From: Paraprevotella clara YIT 11840
GTDB taxonomy: Bacteria > Bacteroidota > Bacteroidia > Bacteroidales > Bacteroidaceae
Assembly (NCBI RefSeq): GCF_000233955.1
Contig: NZ_JH376604.1
Coordinates: 1-64,000, forward strand
Direction: 5' to 3'
Length of the DNA stretch: 64,000 bases
Below the pieces are notes generated by a model. That model was not told the DNA's origin and ran no database searches. It saw only the letters and a program-made list of their open reading frames with translations. Below, piece by piece: positions 42,282-50,784 of this stretch; position 1 is the first letter of the stretch; each line of letters begins with the position of its first letter. The position numbers were made by a program, and so were the translations under genes.

Positions 42282-42710
42282 ATGTGGTGTGTTGATTTTT
42301 TATATTGCAGCCTTTATAAAACAAATCAATGGAACAGGAATTTCGGAAATGCTCCTGTTGGGGTATGTATTGTGACATTGAGCGTTTGTTTGTTATGTAT
42401 CTGTTTAGGTGTGGGGCTGTATGTGGAATACTTTACAGGATTTCAGGTGTTATATGTCATAAGTGGGGGGAAGTATGGTAAGATATGCTTTTTCGTTTTT
42501 TATGGTTTGGTTTCTTTCCCTTTTTGGTATGTTTATGCACATTGCAAAAAAGGACAAGAAGTCTTGAAAGAATATAATCGCAGGCTTGGCAGCACATTTC
42601 TTTATAGGATGCCCCATCAGTTGATAACTTTTCTATTGATTGTAGGTTCATTTCTTGTACCTCTAAGCGTGGGGATCTTGTTTGGAATAAGAGATGGTTG
42701 GGGTAATTAA
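42282..42710 (+). CDS. Membrane protein, candidate immunity protein
   Basis: A 142-residue protein with three predicted membrane helices (roughly residues 26-46, 55-85 and 115-135) and basic loops. It starts 1 nt after the stop of small GG-leader substrate 2. Membrane proteins in this position often protect the producer from its own bacteriocin; that role is inferred from position and size only. ATG 42282 is preferred over an in-frame TTG at 42270. Confidence 0.55.
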   Translation: MWCVDFLYCSLYKTNQWNRNFGNAPVGVCIVTLSVCLLCICLGVGLYVEYFTGFQVLYVISGGKYGKICFFVFYGLVSFPFWYVYAHCKKGQEVLKEYNRRLGSTFLYRMPHQLITFLLIVGSFLVPLSVGILFGIRDGWGN

Positions 42711-42766
42711 TTCAATATGATACTTAGGAAACGAATAGAGGAAATTTTCATAAAATAAAATTGAAT

Positions 42767-43606
42767 ATGAAAAAGTTGACATTGAAAGATTTACAGTCAT
42801 TGGCGCATACAATGGAGCATGTGAGCGAAACGGAACAACGTTGTTTTGTTGGTGGCGGTACGGGTGGTAACTTGGATCCGTTTACTTACAAAGAGTATGA
42901 GAACATGTTGAATGGCGGTACGTGGAATGGAGGCTTTGTCCTTATGGACGGAAGAGATGGTTCGGATTCCTCCATGCAATATATTCCATCTTCTTCGTTC
43001 GGAACGGATGAAGATTTGGTATGTGAGACTTTTGATTCTCAAATGTCTTTGTATGAAAATCATCAGATAATGACGATGGCTTTGGGTAATACGGGAAACG
43101 ATGGCGGAACGGTACCGTCCGGTTATTGGACGGGATCCGGATATATAAATGGATATTATGATGAATCCGGTGTGTGGATTAGTTCTGGTTATTTGAATAA
43201 TTCTGGAATATGGATTGATTCGGGAGCATATAACCCAGAGGAAGATTGTTATGACAAAAGCGGATATTTTCCTGAGATAACGGTTTGGCCAGAGGATGAT
43301 CCTTATTCATTTTTTACGTCTCAAGGACTGGCAAAAGATGTGAGGATTGTCTATTCGAATGGAAATATTACTTATGATCTCAATAGTTTACCAACTATTC
43401 CAAACGATACTTGGGATACCATGTATAAAGGTGGATTTGAAATAGGTTTTAAGGCAGGTATTAGTAGTATCCCCAGTTTTTTTGTGGATTTATATGCTAT
43501 GGTGAATTATGCTGTAGCTGAAGAAGATTGGTCTACTTTTTATTATGCGAAAGGATTACAAGATGGTTTGAATATGGGGAAAAATGCGTATGAACATTTC
43601 CGATAA
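42767..43606 (+). CDS. GG-leader export substrate 3 with degenerate Trp/Tyr-Ser-Gly repeats
   Basis: A 279-residue protein with the cluster leader (VGGG at residues 28-31), whose first 100 nt are nearly identical to substrate 2. After the leader it parallels substrate 1: [21 protein letters not shown], an EDL segment, then PSGYWTGSGYINGYYDESG and VWISSGYLNNSGIWIDSG. The C-terminal 100 residues have no HExxH and include a possible hydrophobic helix. ATG 42767 is chosen over a TTG at 42761. Probably exported and possibly glycosylated like substrate 1. Confidence 0.75.
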   Translation: MKKLTLKDLQSLAHTMEHVSETEQRCFVGGGTGGNLDPFTYKEYENMLNGGTWNGGFVLMDGRDGSDSSMQYIPSSSFGTDEDLVCETFDSQMSLYENHQIMTMALGNTGNDGGTVPSGYWTGSGYINGYYDESGVWISSGYLNNSGIWIDSGAYNPEEDCYDKSGYFPEITVWPEDDPYSFFTSQGLAKDVRIVYSNGNITYDLNSLPTIPNDTWDTMYKGGFEIGFKAGISSIPSFFVDLYAMVNYAVAEEDWSTFYYAKGLQDGLNMGKNAYEHFR

Positions 43607-43607
43607 A

Positions 43608-45404
43608 ATGAGAAGATTTATGAATTTCTTTTTCTTGATATTACTTGGGCTTGTAACATTTTCTTGTACTCATTCTAATTCAGTAACGGAGAGATGTTAT
43701 ACGGATGTATATCGATTGGATTTTGATTTGTCAAAGAGGTGTGAAAATGGATATCCGTGGTTACAGAATCCTGTATATAGTAACTTTCATATTCCAAATA
43801 TAGAGAACGAAGATGGGCGCAAACTTTTGAAATTTTGTGGGTTGGAGGGGTTTCCCATACAGGAAATGAATCAATTAAAAGTCGATTTGTATCAAAAGAT
43901 ACTAATGCCTTTACAAGCAACAAAAGATGGGTGTGTGCGGTTGGAATGTAAAGGGAATAATTTAAGAAAAGTTGCTTTAATTATAGGAGGGGAAACAGAA
44001 CAGGAAAAGAGGCTTTTTTTGGATACGTTGTTGTTTAATCCAGATAGTTTATGGGGAAAGTATTCCATATCATTTCCTTCTCAGAAGGTAAGCCTTTTAT
44101 CCATAAGAATATATGCAGAAGGAATCCCCATGAAACCTGCTACTTTGACATTGTCTCGTTGTGCCATATCTTTAGATGGTAAACCTATTGATGATTTTGA
44201 GGTTAGAGTTCCATTTCCTGTTACGGAGGAGGAATATACAACTATAAGTTTGAATGTGGGAGATATTGGGGATTCGATTTTTTCGGTTTGTCCTGCTAAA
44301 ATTATAGGCTTGTGTGAATCTGTCCATAGAAGCAGCGGGATACAGAGGTTGGAAGCTAATTTAATAATGGAACAAGTCCACCATGGACGGACAAAACTTA
44401 TTCTTATAGAGAGGTCTCTAGAGTCTTCTTTAGCTTATAATCATTATATACATCATGAAGAGGTTGATTTAGATACTGTACTTTTTTATGATGCTCCAAA
44501 TCCTTTTTTATTGGAAGAATTGAGGATGTTTAATGCCGGAAGAGCTGAGGAGGAGCAGGTAAGTATATTAGGAATAGATTATGAATATGAAAAAGCGGAT
44601 TCTCATAGTTATTGTGGAGATATGCTGTTTGATTTCTTGGTTTGGGTGAATACCGGGAAACAAAGTAGAGCCGTAAATCAATTGGCGGAATTAGTGGTGT
44701 CGGGAGAATGGTATCAGGCCAATGGATTATTTAAGGGGAGAAAAGCAGAAATGTTAGAAATATTGAGTGGAGAGGAATACGAGTGTATTGATCTTGTTTT
44801 GAGATATGCCCAGAAAATAAATAAAGATAGGGTAGGGGGAAGCATTGCAAGAGATTCAATGATGTTTGAACGTTCTCGATTTTTAATAGAACATTTAGGG
44901 TATAATTCGGAACGAATTTTTCTATGTGGTCAAGTTTCACATCTTAATTTAGCTTCTTCTTATCCAAATCCAATAGATGTAAAACCTTTAGGAAAGGCTT
45001 TGAAAGATAGATACGGAGGGGAATATATGTGTTATTTATTATCGGTTAGTAGTGGAAATACGGAGAGGTATGGGCAAGATTTTAAGATTGAAGATAGGGA
45101 GTTGCAACTTACACCGGAAGGCAGTCTGGAGTATAGTTTGATGGAAAGGAAGTACTTATCGGTGTATGTTCCCATAACAAGGAAACTTGATAGATTACTT
45201 CTGACTCGTTGGGGAGGACTCTTTCAACTCGAACAGGAATTTTATCCCATGAATTTATATTCAAGATACAATGGTCTTTTTTTTGTAACTGATACAGTCT
45301 TAAATACTCCAAAAAGAAATACTGATATAATGGTTAAGGATATTAATAGGCAGAAATATCGAAAAAAAATAATGTGTGAAATTCTGTCTAATGGTAAAAA
45401 ATGA
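43608..45404 (+). CDS. Erythromycin esterase-like lipoprotein
   Basis: A 598-residue protein with a lipoprotein-type signal (FFFLILLGLVTFSC, Cys as the first mature residue). Residues about 20-210 look like a beta-rich domain. The second half carries the EreA-type motifs: IIGLCESVHRSSGIQ (Glu-x2-His), LILIERSLESS, and IARDSMMFERSRFLIEH (R-D-x3-M-like). The EreA/ChaN/TIKI clan contains metal-dependent hydrolases, not only macrolide esterases. In this cluster it may process the exported product at the cell surface. Starts 1 nt after the stop of substrate 3. Confidence 0.7.
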   Translation: MRRFMNFFFLILLGLVTFSCTHSNSVTERCYTDVYRLDFDLSKRCENGYPWLQNPVYSNFHIPNIENEDGRKLLKFCGLEGFPIQEMNQLKVDLYQKILMPLQATKDGCVRLECKGNNLRKVALIIGGETEQEKRLFLDTLLFNPDSLWGKYSISFPSQKVSLLSIRIYAEGIPMKPATLTLSRCAISLDGKPIDDFEVRVPFPVTEEEYTTISLNVGDIGDSIFSVCPAKIIGLCESVHRSSGIQRLEANLIMEQVHHGRTKLILIERSLESSLAYNHYIHHEEVDLDTVLFYDAPNPFLLEELRMFNAGRAEEEQVSILGIDYEYEKADSHSYCGDMLFDFLVWVNTGKQSRAVNQLAELVVSGEWYQANGLFKGRKAEMLEILSGEEYECIDLVLRYAQKINKDRVGGSIARDSMMFERSRFLIEHLGYNSERIFLCGQVSHLNLASSYPNPIDVKPLGKALKDRYGGEYMCYLLSVSSGNTERYGQDFKIEDRELQLTPEGSLEYSLMERKYLSVYVPITRKLDRLLLTRWGGLFQLEQEFYPMNLYSRYNGLFFVTDTVLNTPKRNTDIMVKDINRQKYRKKIMCEILSNGKK

Positions 45405-45431
45405 TTGTTGTATAATCTTTTATGAAGATAA

Positions 45432-46730
45432 ATGAGTGAGAAAATGGAGAAACAAGAGATGGAACGTTCCGAAGAAATCCGTGATATTATAGACCGGATG
45501 CCGACACGGTGGTCGGGTTGGATTGCATTGGTGGTAGGCGGGTTGATGGGAGTTGTATTGTTATTGGGATATCTTATTAAATATCCTGATACAGTGGATG
45601 GCCAAATTTCCATAACGGGCACGCATGCGCCTATTCGTTTATTGGCCGGTACAAATGGACGTATTCATTTAATGGTTTCCAATCAAGCAAGAGTAAAAGA
45701 GGGGGATTTGATAGCTTATATTGAGAATGGAGCCGATATGGATGACATACAGACTCTGGAGCAACTTGTTGGAGAGGATATCAGAATGGACACGGAACTG
45801 ACGTTACCAACCGGATTGGAATTGGGAGATTTGAGTTCGGTGTATAATTCCTTTTTACTTTCTTATCGGGTGTATGACCAATATAGAAAATCAGAATTAT
45901 ATACCAATATGAAGAGTACGTTATTAAAACAAATAGATGTGGATGGAAAAGTGGCAGACAATCTGAAACGGGAACTGAAATTGGTGGGTAGGATTGTGGC
46001 AAATGAAAGGGAACATTTGAAAAAAGACAGTTTGTTATTGCTGAAAGGTGGAATCAGTAAATTGAATTATGATGATCAACATAATGCATTGCTCGCTCAA
46101 GAAGAAACGGAGGTTGGATTACAAAGTTCGCATTTGTCTAAACTTTCAGATATTAATAAAAACAAACTGGAGATAGACCGGCTTAATATTGAAGAGTCTG
46201 AAACTTTACAAAAAGCATACGAAAGTGTATTGGTAAATTATAACGAGTTGATGAATCAGTTGAATGTATGGAAAATTAAATATCTGTTGATTGCTCCTGA
46301 AGGAGGGGATTTGGAATATTTAGGTTTTTGGCGTGAAAATACGCATGTGCAAGTTTCAGAAGAACTGTTTACGATTTTGCCGGAGAAGAATGAGGTGATA
46401 GGAGAGGTATATATGACATCTGTAGGAGCAGGGAAGGTTAAATCGGGGCAGGAGGCAAATGTGAAACTGACGGATTATCCTTATGATGAATATGGTTTAT
46501 TGAAAGGTCGAGTACAAAACGTATCCCAATTGACAAATACGATTTCTACCCAAAACGGTACGGTGGAAACGTATCTTGTGACCGTAACGTTTCCTGACGG
46601 ATTGAGAACGAATTTTGGAAAACAGTTGTCTTTAAACTTTGAAACTAAAGGTTCCATAGAGATTATTACGAAACCGAAGCGGTTGATACAACGTTTATTT
46701 GATAATTTAAAAGCAAAAAGTACAAAATAA
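45432..46730 (+). CDS. HlyD-family membrane fusion protein
   Basis: A 432-residue periplasmic adaptor. One N-terminal membrane helix (WIALVVGGLMGVVLLLGYLI, about residues 37-56), a biotinyl-lipoyl-like half (APIRLLAGTNGRIHLMVSNQ, VKEGDLIAYIENG), a long coiled coil (about 160-280) and a C-terminal beta-barrel region (VKSGQEANVKLTDYPYDEYG). It should join the ABC transporter to the TolC-like protein. It lies 7 nt before the transporter gene. Confidence 0.9.
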   Translation: MSEKMEKQEMERSEEIRDIIDRMPTRWSGWIALVVGGLMGVVLLLGYLIKYPDTVDGQISITGTHAPIRLLAGTNGRIHLMVSNQARVKEGDLIAYIENGADMDDIQTLEQLVGEDIRMDTELTLPTGLELGDLSSVYNSFLLSYRVYDQYRKSELYTNMKSTLLKQIDVDGKVADNLKRELKLVGRIVANEREHLKKDSLLLLKGGISKLNYDDQHNALLAQEETEVGLQSSHLSKLSDINKNKLEIDRLNIEESETLQKAYESVLVNYNELMNQLNVWKIKYLLIAPEGGDLEYLGFWRENTHVQVSEELFTILPEKNEVIGEVYMTSVGAGKVKSGQEANVKLTDYPYDEYGLLKGRVQNVSQLTNTISTQNGTVETYLVTVTFPDGLRTNFGKQLSLNFETKGSIEIITKPKRLIQRLFDNLKAKSTK

Positions 46731-46737
46731 GAAAGTT

Positions 46738-48936
46738 ATGTTTTGGAAAAGATTTCCGATAGAATATCAAATGGATTCTCAGGATTGTGGTCCGGCTACG
46801 TTGAAAATGATAGCAAAGTATTACGGGAAATATTATTCCTTACAGTACTTGAGGGATAAATGTGGACTAACGAAAGAGGGAGTCTCTTTATTGGATTTGA
46901 GTACGGGGGCGGAAAGTATCGGCTTGCATTCGCTGGCTCTGAAATGTACAATGGAAGAGTTGGTGAATAAGGTGCCTTTCCCCGTCATCGTATTTTGGAA
47001 TGAGAATCATTTTGTTGTCGTGTATGGTGTGACGAAAAAGCATGTGTTGGTATCGGATCCTATGAAAGGGCATGTGAAATATACCTACAAGGAATTTAAA
47101 AAAGGGTGGTATCTGGATGAGAAGAAAGAAGGAGTGTTGTTGGCCATTGAACCGACAGCGGACTTTAAACTTTCGAAAACAGAAAAGTTGCAGCAAAAGG
47201 ATAGCTTTCTGAGTATATTGAGGTATTTGAAGCCTTATAAGGGAAAGTTTGGCCTTATCTTTGTCATTATGTTGTTTGTTACGATGCTACAGGGCTTTCT
47301 TCCTTTTATATCCAAGGCTGTGATTGATGTCGGCATAAAGACTTCGGATGTAAATTTTATCAATATGGTATTGATTGGTAATGTGAGTATCTTAGTGAGC
47401 GTTATGATTTTCAATGTCATTCGGGACTGGCTTTTAATGCATATTACTGCACGGGTTAACATTGCATTAATATCTGATTATTTGATTAAATTGATGAAAC
47501 TTCCGGTTACGTTTTTTGAGAACAAGTTGTTGGGGGATATATTGCAACGTGCGCAGGATCATGAACGTATCCGGAGTTTTATTATGAATAACTCTTTGGC
47601 CTTGGTATTCTCTACACTGACATTTTTTGTGTTTTCCGTGATTCTATTGCTTTATAATGCAACGATATTTTATATCTTTCTTGGTGGGTCAGTAGTATAT
47701 GTAATATGGGTTTTGTTGTTTTTGAAAGTACGGAAAAAGTTTGATTGGCAGTACTTTGAATTGTTATCTCGAAATCAAAGTTATTGGGTGGAAACCGTTT
47801 CGGCTATTCAGGATATTAAACTATATAATTATGAAAAGATTAGAAGATGGAAATGGGAGGAAATCCAAGCTGGATTATATCGGGTGAATAAGCAGGTTTT
47901 GACTGTGACCAATACACAAAATCTCGGGGCGCAGTTTGTCGAAGGAATTAAAAACATGTCTATTGTATTCTTTTGTGCTACAGCCGTTATCAAAGGAGAA
48001 ATTACAATGGGGGTTATGATTTCTACGCAATTTATCATAGGTATGCTAAATGGCCCTTTAGCACAGTTTATTAATTTTGTAGTATCGGCTCAATATGCGA
48101 AGATTTCTTTTTTAAGGATGAATGAAATCCGAAACTTGGATGATGAAGAAGATTTGCTATCTGTGGGTTCTACAACCATTCTGCCGGAAAGGAAGGATAT
48201 AAAATTGGAAAATGTGATGTTCCAATACACGGTGAATGCTCCTTTGGTATTGAAAAATATATATTTAACGATACCTGAAAATAAGGTTACGGCAATTGTA
48301 GGCGGAAGCGGAAGCGGAAGTGGAAAATCTACCTTATTGAAATTGTTGATTCGTTTGTATAAGCCAAGTTACGGAGATATTAAGATGGGAGATATGAACG
48401 TGACGGCTATAAACCTGAGGCAATGGAGGGCACTTTGTGGGGTTGTAATGCAAGATGGAAAGTTGTTTAGTGATACAATATTGAATAATATTGTTTTGGA
48501 TGATGAGAAGATTGATTATGAACAACTCCACCTCTGTAGCCGAATAGCACAAATAGAAGATGAGATTCATGCCATGCCTAAAGGATATGATACGAAAATA
48601 GGGGAAAATGGACGGGGATTGAGTGGAGGGCAGAAGCAAAGGCTGCTTATAGCTCGTGCGTTGTATCGTAACCCTAAATTTTTATTCTTAGACGAGGCGA
48701 CCAATGCTTTGGATACCATTAACGAAAAGAAAATCGTAGACGCGTTGAATACGGCTTTTGAGAATCGTACGGTTGTGGTTATTGCTCATAGGCTTAGTAC
48801 CATACGAAATGCAGATCAAATTGTGGTAATGGATCAGGGGCGTATTGTAGAAATTGGGAACCATGAAAGTTTGATGGCGCAAAAAGGGGAGTATTATGCA
48901 TTGGTTTCTTCGCAAGCCGAGAAACTCGGAGAATAG
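46738..48936 (+). CDS. Peptidase-containing ABC transporter (C39, GG-leader processing and export)
   Basis: A 732-residue PCAT. Residues 1-140 are a C39 peptidase with Cys17 (DSQDCGPATL), His91 and Asp107; about 155-450 is a six-helix ABC membrane domain; the rest is the nucleotide-binding domain with LSGGQKQRLLIARAL and LFLDEATNALD. It should cut after Gly-Gly and export the four leader-bearing substrates. The Walker A at 522-532 reads GGSGSGSGKST, two residues longer than the usual GGSGSGKST, encoded by an extra GGAAGC repeat unit. Whether the ATPase tolerates this is open. Confidence 0.92.
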   Translation: MFWKRFPIEYQMDSQDCGPATLKMIAKYYGKYYSLQYLRDKCGLTKEGVSLLDLSTGAESIGLHSLALKCTMEELVNKVPFPVIVFWNENHFVVVYGVTKKHVLVSDPMKGHVKYTYKEFKKGWYLDEKKEGVLLAIEPTADFKLSKTEKLQQKDSFLSILRYLKPYKGKFGLIFVIMLFVTMLQGFLPFISKAVIDVGIKTSDVNFINMVLIGNVSILVSVMIFNVIRDWLLMHITARVNIALISDYLIKLMKLPVTFFENKLLGDILQRAQDHERIRSFIMNNSLALVFSTLTFFVFSVILLLYNATIFYIFLGGSVVYVIWVLLFLKVRKKFDWQYFELLSRNQSYWVETVSAIQDIKLYNYEKIRRWKWEEIQAGLYRVNKQVLTVTNTQNLGAQFVEGIKNMSIVFFCATAVIKGEITMGVMISTQFIIGMLNGPLAQFINFVVSAQYAKISFLRMNEIRNLDDEEDLLSVGSTTILPERKDIKLENVMFQYTVNAPLVLKNIYLTIPENKVTAIVGGSGSGSGKSTLLKLLIRLYKPSYGDIKMGDMNVTAINLRQWRALCGVVMQDGKLFSDTILNNIVLDDEKIDYEQLHLCSRIAQIEDEIHAMPKGYDTKIGENGRGLSGGQKQRLLIARALYRNPKFLFLDEATNALDTINEKKIVDALNTAFENRTVVVIAHRLSTIRNADQIVVMDQGRIVEIGNHESLMAQKGEYYALVSSQAEKLGE

Positions 48937-48970
48937 TGTTTGTTAAATTATTATTTTAAATAGAATCCTA

Positions 48971-49570
48971 ATGAAAAGTTTGAAAAAATTATCAATTGAT
49001 CAAATGAGAATTGATTTTAAAGTGTTGACACCTTCCCAGTCGCAAGAATTTGTAGGTGGAGGAAATCCGATAAAAATCGGTGGAGGCTTCTTGGAAGTAA
49101 CGGAGATTGACGGAGTAAAAGGAACTATTTATAAAGGAAATGATGGTTCAACTTATTTTTTTGAAGGTGTTAACGTTGGAAGTGGAGATGGGCCGACAGT
49201 TGGAGGAACTGCATGTCAGATAGGTGGTACAATATATGTGGGAGATAACCCTAATTCTTTTGATATTAATGATATGGTGCATGAATATGGACATTTTTTA
49301 CAAGAAGAGGCAATGAGAGGGAAGGCTGCTTGTATCGGTGGTACACTTGGTTATGCTTATGTTGGTATTAAAGGGGGTATGGTAGGAGCTTATTTAGGTT
49401 ATATGTACGGATATGCATTGTACTGTGGGGGATTTAGTGCTTATGGTTATGTGTGTAATATGTCCGATGAAGATTATTATAATTTACCGTCTGAAAAGTC
49501 TGCAAATGAATATGGAAATGAATATATGAGAAATAAATATGGGAAAGATGCTCCTCAAGCAACTGAGTAA
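48971..49570 (+). CDS. GG-leader export substrate 4 with HEYGH metallopeptidase signature
   Basis: A 199-residue protein. The leader differs in sequence (MKSLKKLSIDQMRIDFKVLT) but keeps VGGG at residues 28-31. The mature part has HEYGH (104-108), a zinc-binding HExxH, and SEKSANEYGNEYM (Glu175, Glu180) in the place of a third ligand. Between them is a Gly-rich hydrophobic stretch (GYAYVGIKGGMVGAYLGYMYG) that could insert in a membrane. It follows the transporter by 34 nt. Probably an exported peptidase-like or pore-forming effector. Confidence 0.72.
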   Translation: MKSLKKLSIDQMRIDFKVLTPSQSQEFVGGGNPIKIGGGFLEVTEIDGVKGTIYKGNDGSTYFFEGVNVGSGDGPTVGGTACQIGGTIYVGDNPNSFDINDMVHEYGHFLQEEAMRGKAACIGGTLGYAYVGIKGGMVGAYLGYMYGYALYCGGFSAYGYVCNMSDEDYYNLPSEKSANEYGNEYMRNKYGKDAPQATE

Positions 49571-49582
49571 ATTATTTGAATC

Positions 49583-50767
49583 ATGAAAAGAGTTGTAATG
49601 ATTGTAATATTGTGCAGCGTAATGTTGCGAATAGTAGCACATGTAAAGGTGGATACAGTGAAAGTTGAGTATCGTTCTTCATGTGGAATGGAAGTAATAG
49701 GCTTTTTGTATATTCCGGATATATCCTGTCGTACAGATAAATTATTGATAAAGGTTGGGGAACGTAATCCTGTTCCCACAACTCAGGTAGCAGCTTTGAA
49801 GAAGAAAAATTCATTCGCTTGTGATTTATTAGGGAAGGGAATTGCATACTATGAATATTTCTTCCCTGAGGTAATGAATCCTGTATGGGAAAGCTTGAAT
49901 TACGGGTATATGGATATAGCGCGTGATGCGAAGGATGCATTAAACATATTGAAAGGTATGGATATGACCCGACATATGAAATTAGGCTTGACTGGAACAG
50001 GTTCTTCTGGTTGTGCGGCAGTCGTATTAGCTTCAGAAAGTTCAAGCGTAGATTTTTTGGTGATTTTATCCTCTAACTTGACCGAGGGTAAGGATTTTGT
50101 GAGGGTGGATTTTCGTTTGAAAGATTTTATTCTTCCTAGTGCTGTATGGATGAAACAATGTTTAGCGGATACTTCTTTTATTTTTAAGGGAAATTCTTTT
50201 GAGGGTGAAAAGATGGAAGAGGCTATTGCTAGATGCTTGTATGAAACAATAGATTCTGTAGTTCAATATATATATGATTATGGAAAAGATGATACTATGA
50301 TACAGAAAAAATCGGCTTTGATTATAAAGGATTTATGGAATGGAACTCATTTTAAGGCAGAAATGAAAAAGGGGAAAACTGATGGATTTGATATTTGGGT
50401 AGATAGTATGTTTTCTCAGTCTTTCTTTTCTAAGAACAATGCCATACAGATGTACCAATGGAGGCCGGAAAAATATTATGCTAAAATAGATATTCCTGTG
50501 TATATTGGTTTATCTGGGAATGACAAATCTTTTAATTGTGAAGATAATTACGATAAAGCACTATCTATAAAAAGAAAGTATAAAAAAAGTAATTTTGAAA
50601 TTGTTTTTTTTAGAGATTTAGGCCATGGATTAAGTCGTAAAAAAATAGAATATGATGTTGATTTGAAAACAAAAAGTGAATCTAATGAAACATTTGTGTA
50701 TAATTATTATATAATGGATGAAATGGCTAAAAAGGAATTAATATCTTGGATTGTTAATTTGAAATAA
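49583..50767 (+). CDS. Secreted alpha/beta hydrolase
   Basis: A 394-residue protein with signal peptide MKRVVMIVILCSVMLRIVAH. GLTGTGSSGCAAVVLAS holds a G-x-S-x-G nucleophile elbow, IPVYIGLSGNDKS fits the acid-bearing strand, and FFRDLGHGLSRKK carries the likely catalytic His. The set fits a serine esterase or S9/S15-like peptidase. Twelve nt after substrate 4. It may deacylate or process exported products or protect the producer; the substrate is unknown. Confidence 0.65.
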   Translation: MKRVVMIVILCSVMLRIVAHVKVDTVKVEYRSSCGMEVIGFLYIPDISCRTDKLLIKVGERNPVPTTQVAALKKKNSFACDLLGKGIAYYEYFFPEVMNPVWESLNYGYMDIARDAKDALNILKGMDMTRHMKLGLTGTGSSGCAAVVLASESSSVDFLVILSSNLTEGKDFVRVDFRLKDFILPSAVWMKQCLADTSFIFKGNSFEGEKMEEAIARCLYETIDSVVQYIYDYGKDDTMIQKKSALIIKDLWNGTHFKAEMKKGKTDGFDIWVDSMFSQSFFSKNNAIQMYQWRPEKYYAKIDIPVYIGLSGNDKSFNCEDNYDKALSIKRKYKKSNFEIVFFRDLGHGLSRKKIEYDVDLKTKSESNETFVYNYYIMDEMAKKELISWIVNLK

Positions 50768-50784
50768 TTTATAAGTAGAATAAT

